A stretch of DNA of 64,000 nucleotides, from positions 62,001 through 126,000 of the forward strand of contig NHZP01000026.1 in NCBI GenBank assembly GCA_003313425.1. Reading direction: 5' to 3'. Each line of letters begins with the position of its first letter. The stretch's first letter is position 1. The translations under genes were made by a program, and so were the position numbers. Source of the stretch: Pseudopyrenochaeta lycopersici (Eukaryota; Ascomycota; Dothideomycetes; Pleosporales; Pseudopyrenochaetaceae). The notes under the pieces were generated by a model, which saw nothing but the letters and a program-made list of their open reading frames with translations, was not told where the DNA came from and ran no database searches. Shown here piece after piece: positions 21,828-34,371 of the stretch.

Positions 21828-24800
21828 CTATTTCCTCGAGCTTGCCATCTCTCCATACCGACCTCGCTGCTGTGTGGTGTCGTAGGCTTGCAACACTCGT
21901 GCTTGGGACTCATCCGTTTGCGAGAACGCATAGCCGCGCTGTTTGCGCATACGTTGCACTTGGCGGACTTTGCGAATTGCTTTTTGAAATTGCTCCATTC
22001 TGTTACACATATTAGCATCTCATCCAACATTGAAACTGAGGAGCCATGACGGTCCAAGCAACAGTGAGACAGGTACAGAACATACCTCGGTCGATAATCC
22101 TGAATATTATACTTTTGAATCTCTTGAACATGGTGATAACTCTGTGGGAAGTACATTCGCTTTGCATACTTCCACGCAAAGTCTCTGACCAAACAGAGTG
22201 GCGGCAAGACAACCACCATCGCCCAAAACCTCGGGTCAGGGAATAAGCGCTCGATAACGCCAATGTACTCATTGGAGATGTTGACCTTGGGCGCCACTAC
22301 GGCGTAGATGGGCATTAAAATGAACCAGAGTACGAACGACCCCGGGATCGCCAGGAAAGTGTACTTTGTCCAGATGTTCGTGATGAGACTTGCTTTGAGC
22401 AGGACAGTGGCGAGGTTGGCAGTGTAGGATGCGGTTCCCCAAACCCAGTGGCCTGCGTTGCGGCCATCCCACTGAGGCCAATCCCACAGAATGAATGCCT
22501 GCGAGCCAAAGTACAGGATAAGGGAGTGGTAAAATCCGTTTCCAACCCAAGACCAGAATGAGTGCATCCTAAAGAATACACCCGACTGGCTAAGGCGGTA
22601 AAGCTGTGGATAACGATCCAACAATCTCGCACTAACAAATTGATCGAAAATACCAAGGACGAACGGCGGCGCAGCAGTGAAGAACACATTGTAGAATGTC
22701 AGTGTCCAAGATTCGTAGATAATCTGCCCAGAGAACCCGTTTTGGAAGGAGTACCAAAATTGTGTCATGAACATGGCAATGTTCTTGTAAAACGAGTACA
22801 GGATGACTTTGCTGACACGCTGATAGCTCCATGCACCGTGGACAAGGAGTAGTTTGCGAAGATAACGGAACTGGCCAATGGAGATATCTGCACTGCGCGC
22901 AGCCTGGAGACCTTCGACACCGCTGATACCAACGCCGACATGTGCAGCTTGGATCATGGAGACATCGTTTGCGCCGTCGCCAATTGCGAGTAGAATGGCT
23001 TTGAGATGACGCTTGACCAGCTTGACGACCAAGGCCTTCTGGAGAGGGGAGACACGACAGCATATTACGGCTTTGCATTTGACGGCCAGATCAAGAAATT
23101 CTTTTTCGAGGTCGCGCTCCAGTGCATAGGTGAGCGACTTACCGTCAATGACCAGAGCGAGGACATCCATCTCCGCTCCTCCTTGGCTCTGACTAGTGAC
23201 AGCTTGAAACTTTTTCCGAATGTTGTCCCTCGTGTCTTCCTTGGTTTCTTCATTTATAATTAGAAGACTCATATCCTCGCTGATAAGTTTACAGCTCATG
23301 CCGATGTTGATGGCAGTTTCTTGTCGATCTCCCGTCAAAACCCAGACCTTGATGCCGGCCGATTGCAGAGTAGCAATAGTGTCTGGCACACCCTCCTGCA
23401 GTTTGTCCTCAATAGCAGTGGCTCCAAGGAGTGTAAGGTCATGCTCGATGAGCTCAGCAGCCTTGTCGAGTTCCTCGGCACGGTTGCCACTGACTGTTGT
23501 CTGCGCTGTGTTGTACACATTCCACCACTCTTTGAATTCGCCTTCTGAGATTTCACGCATTGCGAGACAGAGGGTACGGAGACCCTCAGAAGCGTACTCT
23601 TCAAGATGCGTAAGAGTCGTTTCCACATACGGGTTATTGTCCTTTGCAAGACGTTCGAGAATAACAGTGTCTGCACCTTTGCAGTAACAAACAATTTTGC
23701 CCTCCGGCGTCCGGAAGATCGTGGACATCCTCTTCCTGGTCGAGTTGAACTCACACACAGCCAGAAGCTCGTACTCGAGCTGGCGACCGTCAACTTCGAT
23801 GATAACAGCTCGGGGTTTCCTCGCAACAAACTTGTAGCCCAGGGTTACCGCGCCTTCAACGAGAGCGCCCTCGTCGGGGGAGGCAGCCTGGTATTTGATA
23901 GCATCTTTCTCGCCTTTTCTTTCAGGTATGACTGTGTGGCACGTTGCAAGAAGCGTGAGGAACTGGTCGATAATGTACTTGTTCTGATGCGACTGCCGGT
24001 TTTGTTCAAGCTGCTTGAAATCATGGATACCAACTTCGACTCCGTCTTCCATTGTAGCCCGTCGATCCTCAGGCACCTCATCGGCATACTGAATTCCAGC
24101 GATCGTCGATTGTCTGAACTCCATCATATTACAAGTCAACGTCCCAGTCTTGTCTGAAAAAATGTACTCAATCTGCCCCAGCTCTTCGACCAAGGACGAA
24201 GTTCGACAGTTGGCAGGGGTATCCGTCGGCTCGTAATAGATGTCTAGATCGGAGTCGATCAAGCTGCCTGTGTAGTACTTGACAATCTCGATTGTAACAA
24301 AGAGCGAGATGGGTACCAAGTTGGAGTACAAGACCCAGTATGTTAACAGATCGCGGAAGAATTGTTTCGCGCCGTTAAAACTCTCAAGATGAAGATATTG
24401 AAGATTTCCTCTCCGAGTAGATTGAATAATAACATCGCCGATGGAGCTGACAATGCTGAGGCAGATGAGAATCACCACGAGCATGAGAATCTGCTTATTG
24501 ACCATTCTCTCTACTGCCGTTGTCTTGATTGGCGTTGCCGTAGCGTTTCTCATAAGCTTGGTTTCATGACCTGTGAAGACGACAACGCCATGAATCCAAG
24601 GCGTATTTCGAAGTGTAGCTCCGCGCAACAATAATTGATCGGGCGCCAGAGGCAGTTCCTTCTCTCCACCACCAGCTGCAATTGTCAGCGTCGCTTCGTA
24701 TGTGTAAAGGCTGCTGTTAGGCTGTTCCGACCGGATCCTGCCTCCTAATCTTGCCAATTCAGCCGGACTGACAAAATCTGCCGTTTCAGGAATGGCCTGC

Positions 24801-25963
24801 TTGATTTTTAAGTTCGTCTCTCCGTCTAGGTTAGCGGTCTCGATGTAGCATAAGCCTTCTGGCTCAGACGACGCAAGGAGCACCAGATCAGTGGGGAACG
24901 GTGATTCAGACTCGACTCGAACAATATCTCCGACTGCCACGTTGACCCACTTTGTGTCGGTGAAGGTCGATCCTTTCAGCACCTGGGCCTTTGAGTTGTT
25001 GAGCTGGGAGTCAGATTGCTTCCGCCTATAATCCTCGACGTACTCTTTGATGGCTGACACGAGCAATACGATGAAAAGTGGGACGATGGTGGTATATCGC
25101 GATGTGGGCGAAATGCCGGGTATTTGTTGCAGGACGGCAGTGAACAAGAAGAACAGGTTGGCGTATTTTGAGAATTGCTCGTACAAGAACTTTGGCAGAA
25201 AGGTGAAGATGTTGTATTTTGCAGTAGATATGTGGTTGTCGACGTACTTGTTCTGCGAGTTTGCTGGTGGGTTGTTCAGATGTATGATCCTGGGACCGAG
25301 TGTAGATGGGTCTGGAGCCCCTCGTCCAAAACCGAACTTGAATGTCCCCAAGCCAGGCTTTTTCTTGGTAGACGTCGCATCGTCGTATGCGCCTGCGCTT
25401 GGTTGGCGCTGGTGTGCCGCATGCTCTGTCAAGGGCAAATCCATTTCCGAGTACTCGGTAGAGCGCCCAAACATGTTCTTCACGCGGCCGGTGAGCCCAC
25501 CTCCGAGGCTCAGGATGCTGTTCCTGTTGTGTGCGTTTTGGGATGCGCCCCGCGGCATTCCGGGCGAGGGTTGGTCGTAGGCTCCCCCAGCGGCATAGTA
25601 GCCCTGTGTAGAGTGATCGTCATCGGCGGGTATCTCTGCGTCCGAGTATCTCTGGTAATTGTTCAGGGTGGAAGACTGGGAGTATGCCCTGCTGCCTCCC
25701 TGCACATACGGCGGCTCCCCGACAGGCGCACCTGGCCCTCCCGGCAGGTTTGCAGCTGGGCGCCCTCCGCCAACAAAATCATCGTAGGATACCGAGGGCC
25801 GACCTTGCGGCGCCGTGTCCGAGCTGTCTATGTCGTAGCGGTGCAAGAGCTCATCGTCGTTGGCGGGCGGCCGCGCGCCGGAGTAGTATGTGGGCTGGTG
25901 GTCGTCGAAGTCGATGAGGTTGTCGCTGTGAGATGGCGGTCCACCTGGAGGCCTCCCGGCCAT
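21828..25963 (-). CDS. drs2: P4-type ATPase, phospholipid flippase (Drs2 class)
   Basis: Exons 25963-22086 and 21999-21828 encode 1,349 residues, normal for Drs2-like flippases. These pumps move phosphatidylserine and phosphatidylethanolamine from the lumenal/outer to the cytosolic leaflet at the trans-Golgi and support vesicle budding. The disordered N-terminus carries a GRVKNMFGRS segment. Clear P4 signatures are TANLDGETNLKIKQ, the PISLFVTIEIVK helix, the phosphorylated Asp in IFSDKTGTLTCNMMEF (about residue 604), KGADTVILERL, the GDGANDVSMIQAAHVGVGISG hinge (about residue 995) and about ten membrane helices. The start is the ATG at 25963; upstream frame extension uses only non-ATG codons. 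The intron 22085-22000 (GTATGT donor, CAG acceptor) replaces a spurious readthrough with a basic C-terminal tail (MEQFQKAIRKVRQVQRM...), as in homologues. The subclass is inferred. Confidence 0.93.
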
Positions 25964-27305
25964 AGCGGCCAAATGTGTTCAAGGGCACTGTCTTCCACGC
26001 AGCTCTGCGGCTCTCTAAGCCCATGCAGACGTCCCTGCTATTGCTGCGTCGACTTGTGCGTGCGTTGCTGCGCGGTAGGCGGGCACAGAGGTCTTGCGGA
26101 GGTGCGTAAGCTGCTCTGGGAATAGTAACACAACCTCTCCGCCGCTGCGCCGACGTTTCGGGTTGCGAGAGATGCGTTGAAATGGTTGCTGTCGCGGAAC
26201 ACGGCGTACGTAGAGCGAATGTCAATGGCTCGAGGCACCCAAGGTCATTACAATGCTTCGCAGCCCACGGCTGACTGGGGAGGTTGACGACGTGAAGGCA
26301 CGGACGTGAATCGCGAGGCAGTGCCCTAACCCTGGACCATGTGCAGACAGACGCCCTGCGCAACTGTTGGAGCGAATCATGATTACTTTTATTTTCCGAC
26401 GACCACAAATGTGACACAGTTGCAGGAATAACTTGCTGCAAGTGCTCCTCTGGCCGTGCAGCGCCACGTTGAGAACGCAAGCCGTACGTCTCTCGTTCTG
26501 ATGGCGGTGCGCACTATTCACAGCTTGAACATCAGGCTTCTTCTGCTAGCCCTCTGACGACCATCCGCTGTCCCACAGGCATTTCTAATGTTGGGCACCA
26601 CTGTTGGTATACTTCCAGCGCACGATGCAAGCTGAAGTCGGAATCTGTTGGAACTATCGCGATGCGGCTTAGCCTTCAGGAAACATCCTCTGGGGCTGGC
26701 TCAAACAGCCTTGGCTATGCCTGTCTCCATTCAAGTGTTATTGTGATTGCTTGAGAGTAAACCCGTTATACTGCAATACAATCAAGCTTCCTTGACACCC
26801 AACAACATTTACCTGTTTGCCCAAACTACTTCAAGGGGTCGATCACGATTGTTGAGACTTGTATACGTACTGAGGTGGAGCAATCCTAAAATAGTGCGAG
26901 AAGCCCTGCGGCTGGAAATAACTAGCCGTGCCCGCAAGGTACCCCTCATAAGGAATGTAGAAGGAAGCCTGCATATTTTCAGATAATTTTGCGTATACGA
27001 GATAGCAACTGTAGTATAGTCCACTGTGGAGCCAGCCAGCTGTAGGTGGTGGTGCACGATTCAGGGAGAAAGTTCAATCGTACATTGCGTGAAAATGCTC
27101 GATTTGATTGCAGCAAGACCTGCCGTGTAAGGATGTGGGTCATGGCAGGGATGTATCTGTATCACAAGCGCAACAAGAAGGCTCGATACCACACAAACTA
27201 TTAGCCTAGAAGAGTCGCAAGAAGTGAGCGTATGATCAATGAAACATCTTCAATATATATTATATAAAAATACAATACATTCCATCAAACAACACCAAGT
27301 TAGCA
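25964..27305. other. Intergenic, no gene seen
   Basis: 1.3 kb upstream of the flippase and up to the tRNA gene. It contains the flippase promoter and, near 27250-27285, an AT-rich alternating stretch just 5' of the tRNA. Open frames on both strands lack recognisable features. Confidence 0.5.
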
Positions 27306-27417
27306 GCCTGGTTAGCTCAATCGGTAGAGCGTGAGACTCTTAGAAGCTTCACGTTCCCCAAGAACGATTGATCTCGTCGCAATCTCAAGGTTGCGGGTTC
27401 GACCCCCGCATCGGGCT
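27306..27417 (+). tRNA. tRNA-Lys (anticodon CUU) with an intron
   Basis: The sequence folds as a tRNA. The acceptor arms are GCCTGGT and ATCGGGC (with G-U pairs), the D-arm is TAGCTCAATCGGTAGAGC, and the T-arm GCGGGTTCGACCCCCGC contains the B box GGTTCGACC. The anticodon stem TGAGA/TCTCA encloses the loop C-T-C-T-T-A-A, giving anticodon CTT (Lys, AAG codons). An intron of about 39 nt begins one base after the anticodon (about 27343-27381), the canonical position; one boundary A is ambiguous. A T-run (TCTTTTTTTGC) soon after 27427 is a plausible Pol III terminator. Confidence 0.95.
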
Positions 27418-27857
27418 TCACTTGTGTTATCTTTTTTTGCACTTTTTACTACCTTCACAAACTTTTTCTGCTCTTCTTCTATTTGCACAACCGTCTCACT
27501 TAAATGGCAAAAAGTCCTAAAGCGCACCACCTTATTGTTACAAGGTTTCTGTTCCTACGTCAATGCATTTTTAGAAGTCTTACGCAGTGTGAGTTCTAGT
27601 ATGCCTAGAGAACGCATTTTAGATACTACTGAATGCTATCAATTATATGACCAGCTCGGTACTAGCAGAGTGCCGTGCCCTTTTCTAGCGCAACAAGATT
27701 CACATGTTCCTCTTAAACGTGTAGTAAACGTTCTATCACTTCCATAACAAGCGCACCGCAGAGAATGTAAGCGTAGGGATAGGAATGGATTACAAGGGAG
27801 GCAGACATCAAAGAGATGGTCATTGTAGGCATTGGATATTATCCTATAGAGGTGCAT
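27418..27857. other. Intergenic after the tRNA gene
   Basis: A T-rich stretch at about 27430-27437 probably ends tRNA transcription. The remainder is the 3' flank of the syntaxin gene. Nothing else was seen. Confidence 0.5.
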
Positions 27858-29149
27858 CTATAAAAGTATTGGCTCTTCTCCCCTGTCTTGCCATAGTCGT
27901 CGTTTCCGTCGGTGCCAGTTACGACTTGTGCGCAACACATCTGATTGCCGTCTGGTCCGCGCTGGGAACGCTGGAGGGACATCTGGAACAAGCGGGGCGG
28001 CCGGGGTGTTAGTACCGCCTTTTCTGCTCAGTTTAAGTGATAGGAGAATGAAGACTCCCGCAATCAGGATCGCGAGCAACAGCATTATCTTCCTCTTGAT
28101 GCTACGCTTCTGGTATCCCGAAGCTACCTTGAGCTCCTTATCCGCCTCTTTGACGTCTCTCGACATATTCTCCACATTGTAGTCAATTCGGTCTAGCATA
28201 CTCCCCTGGTCGATGACCATTGTTTGCAGTTCTTGAAAGATGTTTGCTAGCTCGATGATGCCTTGTGCAATGTCCTCGATTTCACGCTCGCGCTGTGCAA
28301 TGAGTGCTTCGTTGGGATCATGGCGCAGCCGCTGCTGTTTTGTTTGTAGGAGCGTGGACTGCGAGAAGGACCGGTCGGCGTCGGATTCTTGGAGGGCAGG
28401 ATCGTTGTAGGGGTTCTGTATAGGGGTTGCGGAGCGGAAGGGCGATGCGAATCCGCCCAGGTCACGTAGCTCTGCAGCAGTCCTTATTAGCGACATGTTG
28501 GTGTGTCCGGCAATGGGTGCTGGGGCTCACTCTTGAGGTATGCAGCTTGCTTCTTCCGAAACATTGCGCTCACCTCGCCCACCCTCGTCGCCAGCGAGAT
28601 CTTCAGGTTCTGGGCCATGATCTCCTCTCCCTGGTTGATGTTGCCCTGCTGCTTTGCCTCACGCACCATCATCTCTATGCGCTTGATGGCCTGTTGGCAG
28701 CGCTGGAAGTGCCTGGTGATGGCCTGGGTGAGGTGCTCAATCTCGCGCTCCTCGCGCTTCTTGACGTCTTCATCGTCGAAGCCCGGCAAGACGTGCTTCT
28801 GGTGGAGCTGGTCGAGCTTGCGCGTCTGCTTGGCAATCTCGGCGAGGTGTTCTGTGATCTCGTCCTGGACGTCGAGCCAGCGCGGAGGCAGCAGGTCCAT
28901 CTCGATGACGGCATCGCCGTCGTCCTCGAAGGCGGCGCTGGACATGAGCCCCTGCCGCTCTTCGGACAGGCGCGAGCTGTCGCCGAAGCCATTGGGGCGC
29001 GGCCCGCCGTAGCGCGGCTTCTTCTGCGGGTGGTGCGAGTACGACTGCCGGTAGGAGATGAAGCTGTGCAGAGCTACGTCAGCGAGACTGGCCAGGGTGT
29101 TCTTTCTCAAGCGTGCGCGGCGTACAGGTTGGTTCGGTCCCGCCACATG
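27858..29149 (-). CDS. tlg2: Tlg2/syntaxin-16 type t-SNARE
   Basis: Exons 29149-29127, 29063-28531 and 28471-27858 encode 389 residues. This Qa-SNARE acts in fusion of endosome-derived vesicles at the trans-Golgi network. The N-terminus MWRDRTNL/FISYRQSY is assembled across intron 1 and is typical of the family, as is the N-terminal helical bundle beginning LLPPRWLDVQDEITEHL. The SNARE helix (residues about 255-315) has the central glutamine in ANIFQELQTMV, followed by a transmembrane helix (IMLLLAILIAGVFILLSLKL). A lumenal tail of about 45 residues follows the anchor, which is unusual for SNAREs in general but known for Tlg2. The first exon is only 23 nt. The GTGAGC donor at 28530 and CAG acceptors support the model. 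It is divergent from calmodulin, with 387 bp between the start codons. Confidence 0.92.
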
Positions 29150-29536
29150 CTGGGCTGGCGCGCGTCAACGGCGCTATGTCATGATAGACGGGGGCGGTGG
29201 GTGTTGTCGGGCGCACGCGGGCGAGCTGGGACGGACAGGGTGGTGAAGGATGGACTTTTGGGTTGAGCCGCACTGGCTGATGGGACGGGCGCCTGGGCCT
29301 GTGGCTGCCGCAGCTGAAGCCGCTTTGCCGTTCCGGGCGCCGCTAAGGGGCCCTTCCCAAAGGCGAGGCGCCGCTAAATGCCATCTGACAGCCTGCTCCT
29401 CAGCTGCGAAGACACCTGGACTTCTCACCGCACCACTTGTCGCTCCACTATATATCGCCCGCTGCCTGCCCTCGCCTGCCGATAGCGCCCCAGCATCCTC
29501 TCTCGTGCCCCCCTTCGACACCGCACAACAGCAAAC
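29150..29536. promoter_or_regulatory. Shared divergent promoter of tlg2 and calmodulin genes
   Basis: 387 bp separate the two start codons, so both promoters overlap or are shared. TATATATCGC at about 29448-29457 is a TATA-like element about 85 bp before the calmodulin ATG. A near-repeat of GGCGCCGCTAA (about 29337 and 29367) is also present. Confidence 0.55.
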
Positions 29537-30316
<780 letters not shown>

Positions 30317-30978
30317 GGGTATGGTTTTGGTTCTTGCATGGTGATGCATATCATGATGGTAACCCGGCTAGGACTTGGCTGCAATGACTGACAGAGCGGT
30401 TATGATTTCTTGGTGGTCTCGGTAGACTGATTGCAATCTTGTCTGCGTCTCCGGGAGACGGCTTTATATCCTCAATCCATATCTCCTGTGCCCTTGAAAT
30501 CAAATTTCGTATTCCTGTGATATTACCGTGGAGCCCACATCAGGGAACAAACTTCTATCAGCCACACACAATCTAGCCGATTGTCAATTCGGGCAAAGCA
30601 CATGCGGGGGTCCCTATGGCTGTGCAATTGATACGCTTTCTCTTAGCTCTTCGCTTCAATTGCCCGTTCCCCTACTCAGCCTCACAAGATCAGCAGGAGG
30701 AATCCAGCCTTGTAGAACAAAAAAAAAGCATGTCCATGCGTGTTGGAGCGGATTGGAATAATGCCAGAATAAGTTCCATCGTATTAATACATGCTTTTCG
30801 TAAGTCGGCGAAAAGAAAGCCTCCTATCTCATACAATCTCCGCAATCCCGCACTGAAACTGACAAACCTAAACGCCTTGCTTCCCAGCAAACCTTGATTG
30901 CCAAAAGTGTCTGCACTATCCAAAGCGTCGACCATGTTGGACTTGGAAGAAACATGCAGGGAGACTGCTCCCTCGGTC
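30317..30978. other. Intergenic, convergent 3' ends
   Basis: The 3' flanks of calmodulin and the INO80F-like gene. Short open frames here lack features. An A-run occurs near 30719-30727. Confidence 0.5.
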
Positions 30979-31805
30979 CTACCGATTGACGGCGGTAAAG
31001 TTCGCATCCGTCATCTCTGTGTCTCCATTCTGCGGCGCACTTTCGGTTGGCGGGGGCTGCTGAGCCCCGGAATATGCCCGTCGTCGACCGGCATCTCCCT
31101 CGTTCTCGGCTGGCGCAGGCCGCTGCTCATCGTACGCTGGATCAAAGTAGGCGGCGCGCGGTGGCGGTTGCTGCTGTGGTTGAAGCGTTGGCAGCGAATG
31201 TAGAGGGGGAAGAACGGTGGCGCCATTCACTCCATGCGGTGATGTCGCGGCTGCACCAACAGCGCCAAAGTACGAGTTCGATTGGCGACCGGGATCGGGA
31301 GTGCTCTGGGCACTCGACATGGGGTTCACCTGATGCAGCAGTCCCTCATGACGCACCGTGCTGCCTGGGCTCTGGTGCTGCAACGTCCCAGGCAATCCAC
31401 CAGCCTGTCCAGCCGGCGGCGGCGTGCCCTTCCTGTTGTGACTTCTCTTGCTCCTTAGCGGCTTATCCGTCGGAGTCGGCGGCGGACTGCTACTCCGGTC
31501 GCTGTCGTCGACGTTGTACTCCATGTGTTTGTTCAATTGCTCGAGGAGAAATACACGCTCGAGGCGCATCTTCTGTATTCCTCGGTTCAGGCGCGTGATG
31601 CGGAGGCGCGTACCGTCATTGTTCTCCTCGATGTCGTTGATGCGCCGCCGGAGGTCGATGCACTTTCGATAGTACGCAGTCTCGACCGAGGGTGGGAGGT
31701 CTTTTTGGGAAAAGGCTCGCGCCGCTGTGGTACATGTTAGCTTGAGTCGACGTCTTTGTCGTGACGCAGATTGCGAGCTAAGGGCAACGTACGTGGTTGT
31801 GGCAT
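30979..31805 (-). CDS. INO80F-like coiled-coil protein (putative chromatin-remodelling subunit)
   Basis: Exons 31805-31793 (13 nt) and 31724-30979 encode 252 residues. The N-terminal part, from about residue 20 to 80, is a strongly charged coiled coil (AYYRKCIDLRRRINDIEENN..., then RLNRGIQKMRLERVFLLEQLNKHM). This resembles the INO80 complex subunit F domain found in fungal proteins. The rest is disordered and Pro/Gln/Ser-rich with a basic patch (PLRSKRSHNRKG), fitting a nuclear protein. The tiny first exon ends with a GTACGT donor and the second begins after a CAG acceptor; the join puts MPQP in phase with the coiled coil. The family assignment is from pattern recognition and needs a profile search; a leucine-zipper-type regulator is the main alternative. 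Confidence 0.65.
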
Positions 31806-34371
31806 GTCTGCTGGTGGCGCTGCGTTTGCAGACTACAGCAGGCGTTTGAAGAGGAGATGGAAGTTGAGGAGTTTGGGTCAGTCGAGAAAGTCAAAGGCAA
31901 AAGGGACGTTTAAATGAGATTGTACTTTGTGAGCATGTCGATATGAGGACGCGACGGTGCTGGAAAGCTGGGGCTTGGACGCTTGGACCGTGCGTTCCAG
32001 AACAGCGTTGATGCTTGGGACAGTGAAGGCACACGAATTTCACTTATCTGATATGGCTCCCACCATCAATCCCCTACATCATGGTGCTTTGTTGTCGTTC
32101 CTCTAGGTACTGTGTCCCTCCCGAGATAGAAACAGGACGATTGCAAGTATCATGTTAGCAAGGTATGAAGTGTTTAGGAACAAGACTACCGAATATATGC
32201 CAAACTTATGTTCAATCGCTACCAGTCGGCATGGTCTCAATTACCAGGAGGAACGCATTGAGGTGCAAAACGTCGTGTATAGGGAGGCGATTATGATGAT
32301 GATGTATTATCAGGCGCTGTGGAGAGGAAATTGGTTACATTGGGGTTATGAAGCGCTGGACATGCTCATTGAGGAGATGATGGTCTATCATGTAAGGATA
32401 AGTGGCCCCTATTTTCTAAGTTTGTGGTGAAAATGAGGCATGCGAGACTATTAGACGAGTGTTATAGACGTTGATATTCTCGCAAACTCTTTGATCCTCT
32501 CACGCAATCCAGGGGGCTTTTAAGGACGCACTCTCGTCCCGAACAGGTCACCTTATTCCTAAACATATTTCCACTACCGTTCGTCGCTTTTACCGCCATG
32601 TGTCTTTCCTCTTGGGTGACCACTTCATCAATCAATGCCCGCATTGGCACGTTTACTTTGCTACAAGGCGGCATATTTTGATACTGGCACATCTTATTTT
32701 GCGCTGCTTGTATCGCTCCTTCGCTGCTGGCGATCTCTCCATACTTAGTCCGCCAGATACCCCGATCCTCCGGCAACATCCGCCCGTCCTTGAATCAAAC
32801 TCACGTCCTAATTCGACTACTGCCACTAAAGGCACTCTTAGAATACGAGGATATGGACAATTTCTGTGGCTGAGACGGATTGAACGGAGAGTATCCAGAG
32901 TGGTCAGGGCCATTTTTTTTTAGCTTCACAGTGTGCAGCCTATACCTTATCGATTCCTGATTCTGGAGGCATTACTGCGGTCTTGACACACGCAATCTCA
33001 TTGCTGCCAAAGATGTCATGAAGCAGAGTAGCAGTGTATGTAGGAATGACTGTTTGACTCTTGACATTCACATCTGAACTTGGGATCGAAATGCTGGAGG
33101 GACTGGTTGAGACAAGAATGGTAGTTCTTCTCGCATTATACGCTCGGCCCAACTATAGCTAGTGTAGCCTTGACTGTCGCTCTCACACGATGCTCTTGAC
33201 TTGCCAATACAATATCTTATGCCAACTATTGGTGCCTGCCGCTTTCAAGGCTCGATGTAAAAGCGAAGGCCTGAAGTAAGAACAAGCAAATGCCAGCAGA
33301 CGCAACATCAGCACCCGTCGCGAACGAATGCTATGCGCCGAAGGCCAAATTATTGTGCGGCTAGGAACGGATTGCGCACCAGAGATTTCAAGAGGTCCAA
33401 TCGTTTGTGATGCGTACAGGATGTTCGCAGACCCTTCCCAAAATATGAAAAAGCGGGACCGTACTCGCGGAACGTTACCCAATATGGCCACAACACGTGC
33501 TGGAGGATCGTCACAGATGGCTTTGCATTTGAGAGAAGCGGTAGACTTATATAAATAAGGGCCTATTTCTCCTTAGCATTTACGGCCTTGATAAGATCTT
33601 CAAAGTCCTCCATTCTTCACTTCGAACGTGTGTCGCGGCCGATCCTGTGTCAAACCCAGACATTTACCATCATCGATAATTCGCCAGCTAATATCCATGC
33701 CGAGTTCCATCATTTGACACTGTTATTCATTTCTATTTCTATTTCTATTTTTGTCTTCATCCTCTTTTTTTTTTGAAATCCATTATCGGCCTTTCATAGT
33801 CCCTTTTGATGTGCATCGCCATTCGCACTTGTCTCATCGGGCCATCCCAATATATCAGTGCGGAGCATATTCTCTACAGGTGTTACTAGCAAAAGTCTTC
33901 GAAAGGGGCCCAGATCTCCGTTGTCCTAAATGGAGAACTGCAATGACGTGGGCAGGCTTGGGTCCGACAGACTTGTAATCTGATTTCCACCAGTCCCGAT
34001 GGCGGATGCAATCAGTACCGGCATCACAAACCCCTCATCACCTCCTCTCGCCGGAACTTCCCATCGCATGCGAACATGCGAGCATGCGGGTATGGCTGCA
34101 AAGCTTGAAAGCCAACGAGCCCAAATAGCGTCAACACCGATTGGCCACCGTTGGATACGAGTGGTTGCTTGGCCCTTGTCCCGTTTAGCGGCAGTGCCCG
34201 CATCTATTTTCAACGTTCTCCTCATTTCTCGCCCTGCGCTGGTCGAGAGATGACTCCCTCCTGCCTCACGTTCATAAACAGGAGAGTAAAACGAGAGCAA
34301 TCGAGCAACGTTCCCACTAGCGCCCGTTCTTCAGGTTTCATGACGCCATCGCCCCCGCACGTTGTGTGACG
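31806..34371. other. 2.6-kb intergenic region, no gene supported
   Basis: Moderately AT-rich. Short open frames of 60-107 codons occur on both strands but none has a signal peptide, domain or consistent splice sites. A hexanucleotide run TTTCTA (three or more copies) is at about 33726-33747, followed by a T-run. The end of the region is the promoter of the Zn2Cys6 gene. Confidence 0.45.

Noticed and set aside
25175..26125. 316-codon plus-strand frame
   Set aside because: It is antisense to the N-terminal coding part of the flippase gene, which has clear family motifs.
28427..29266. 279-codon plus-strand frame
   Set aside because: Antisense to the Tlg2 syntaxin exons; Leu/Val-rich by mirror of the helical coding strand.
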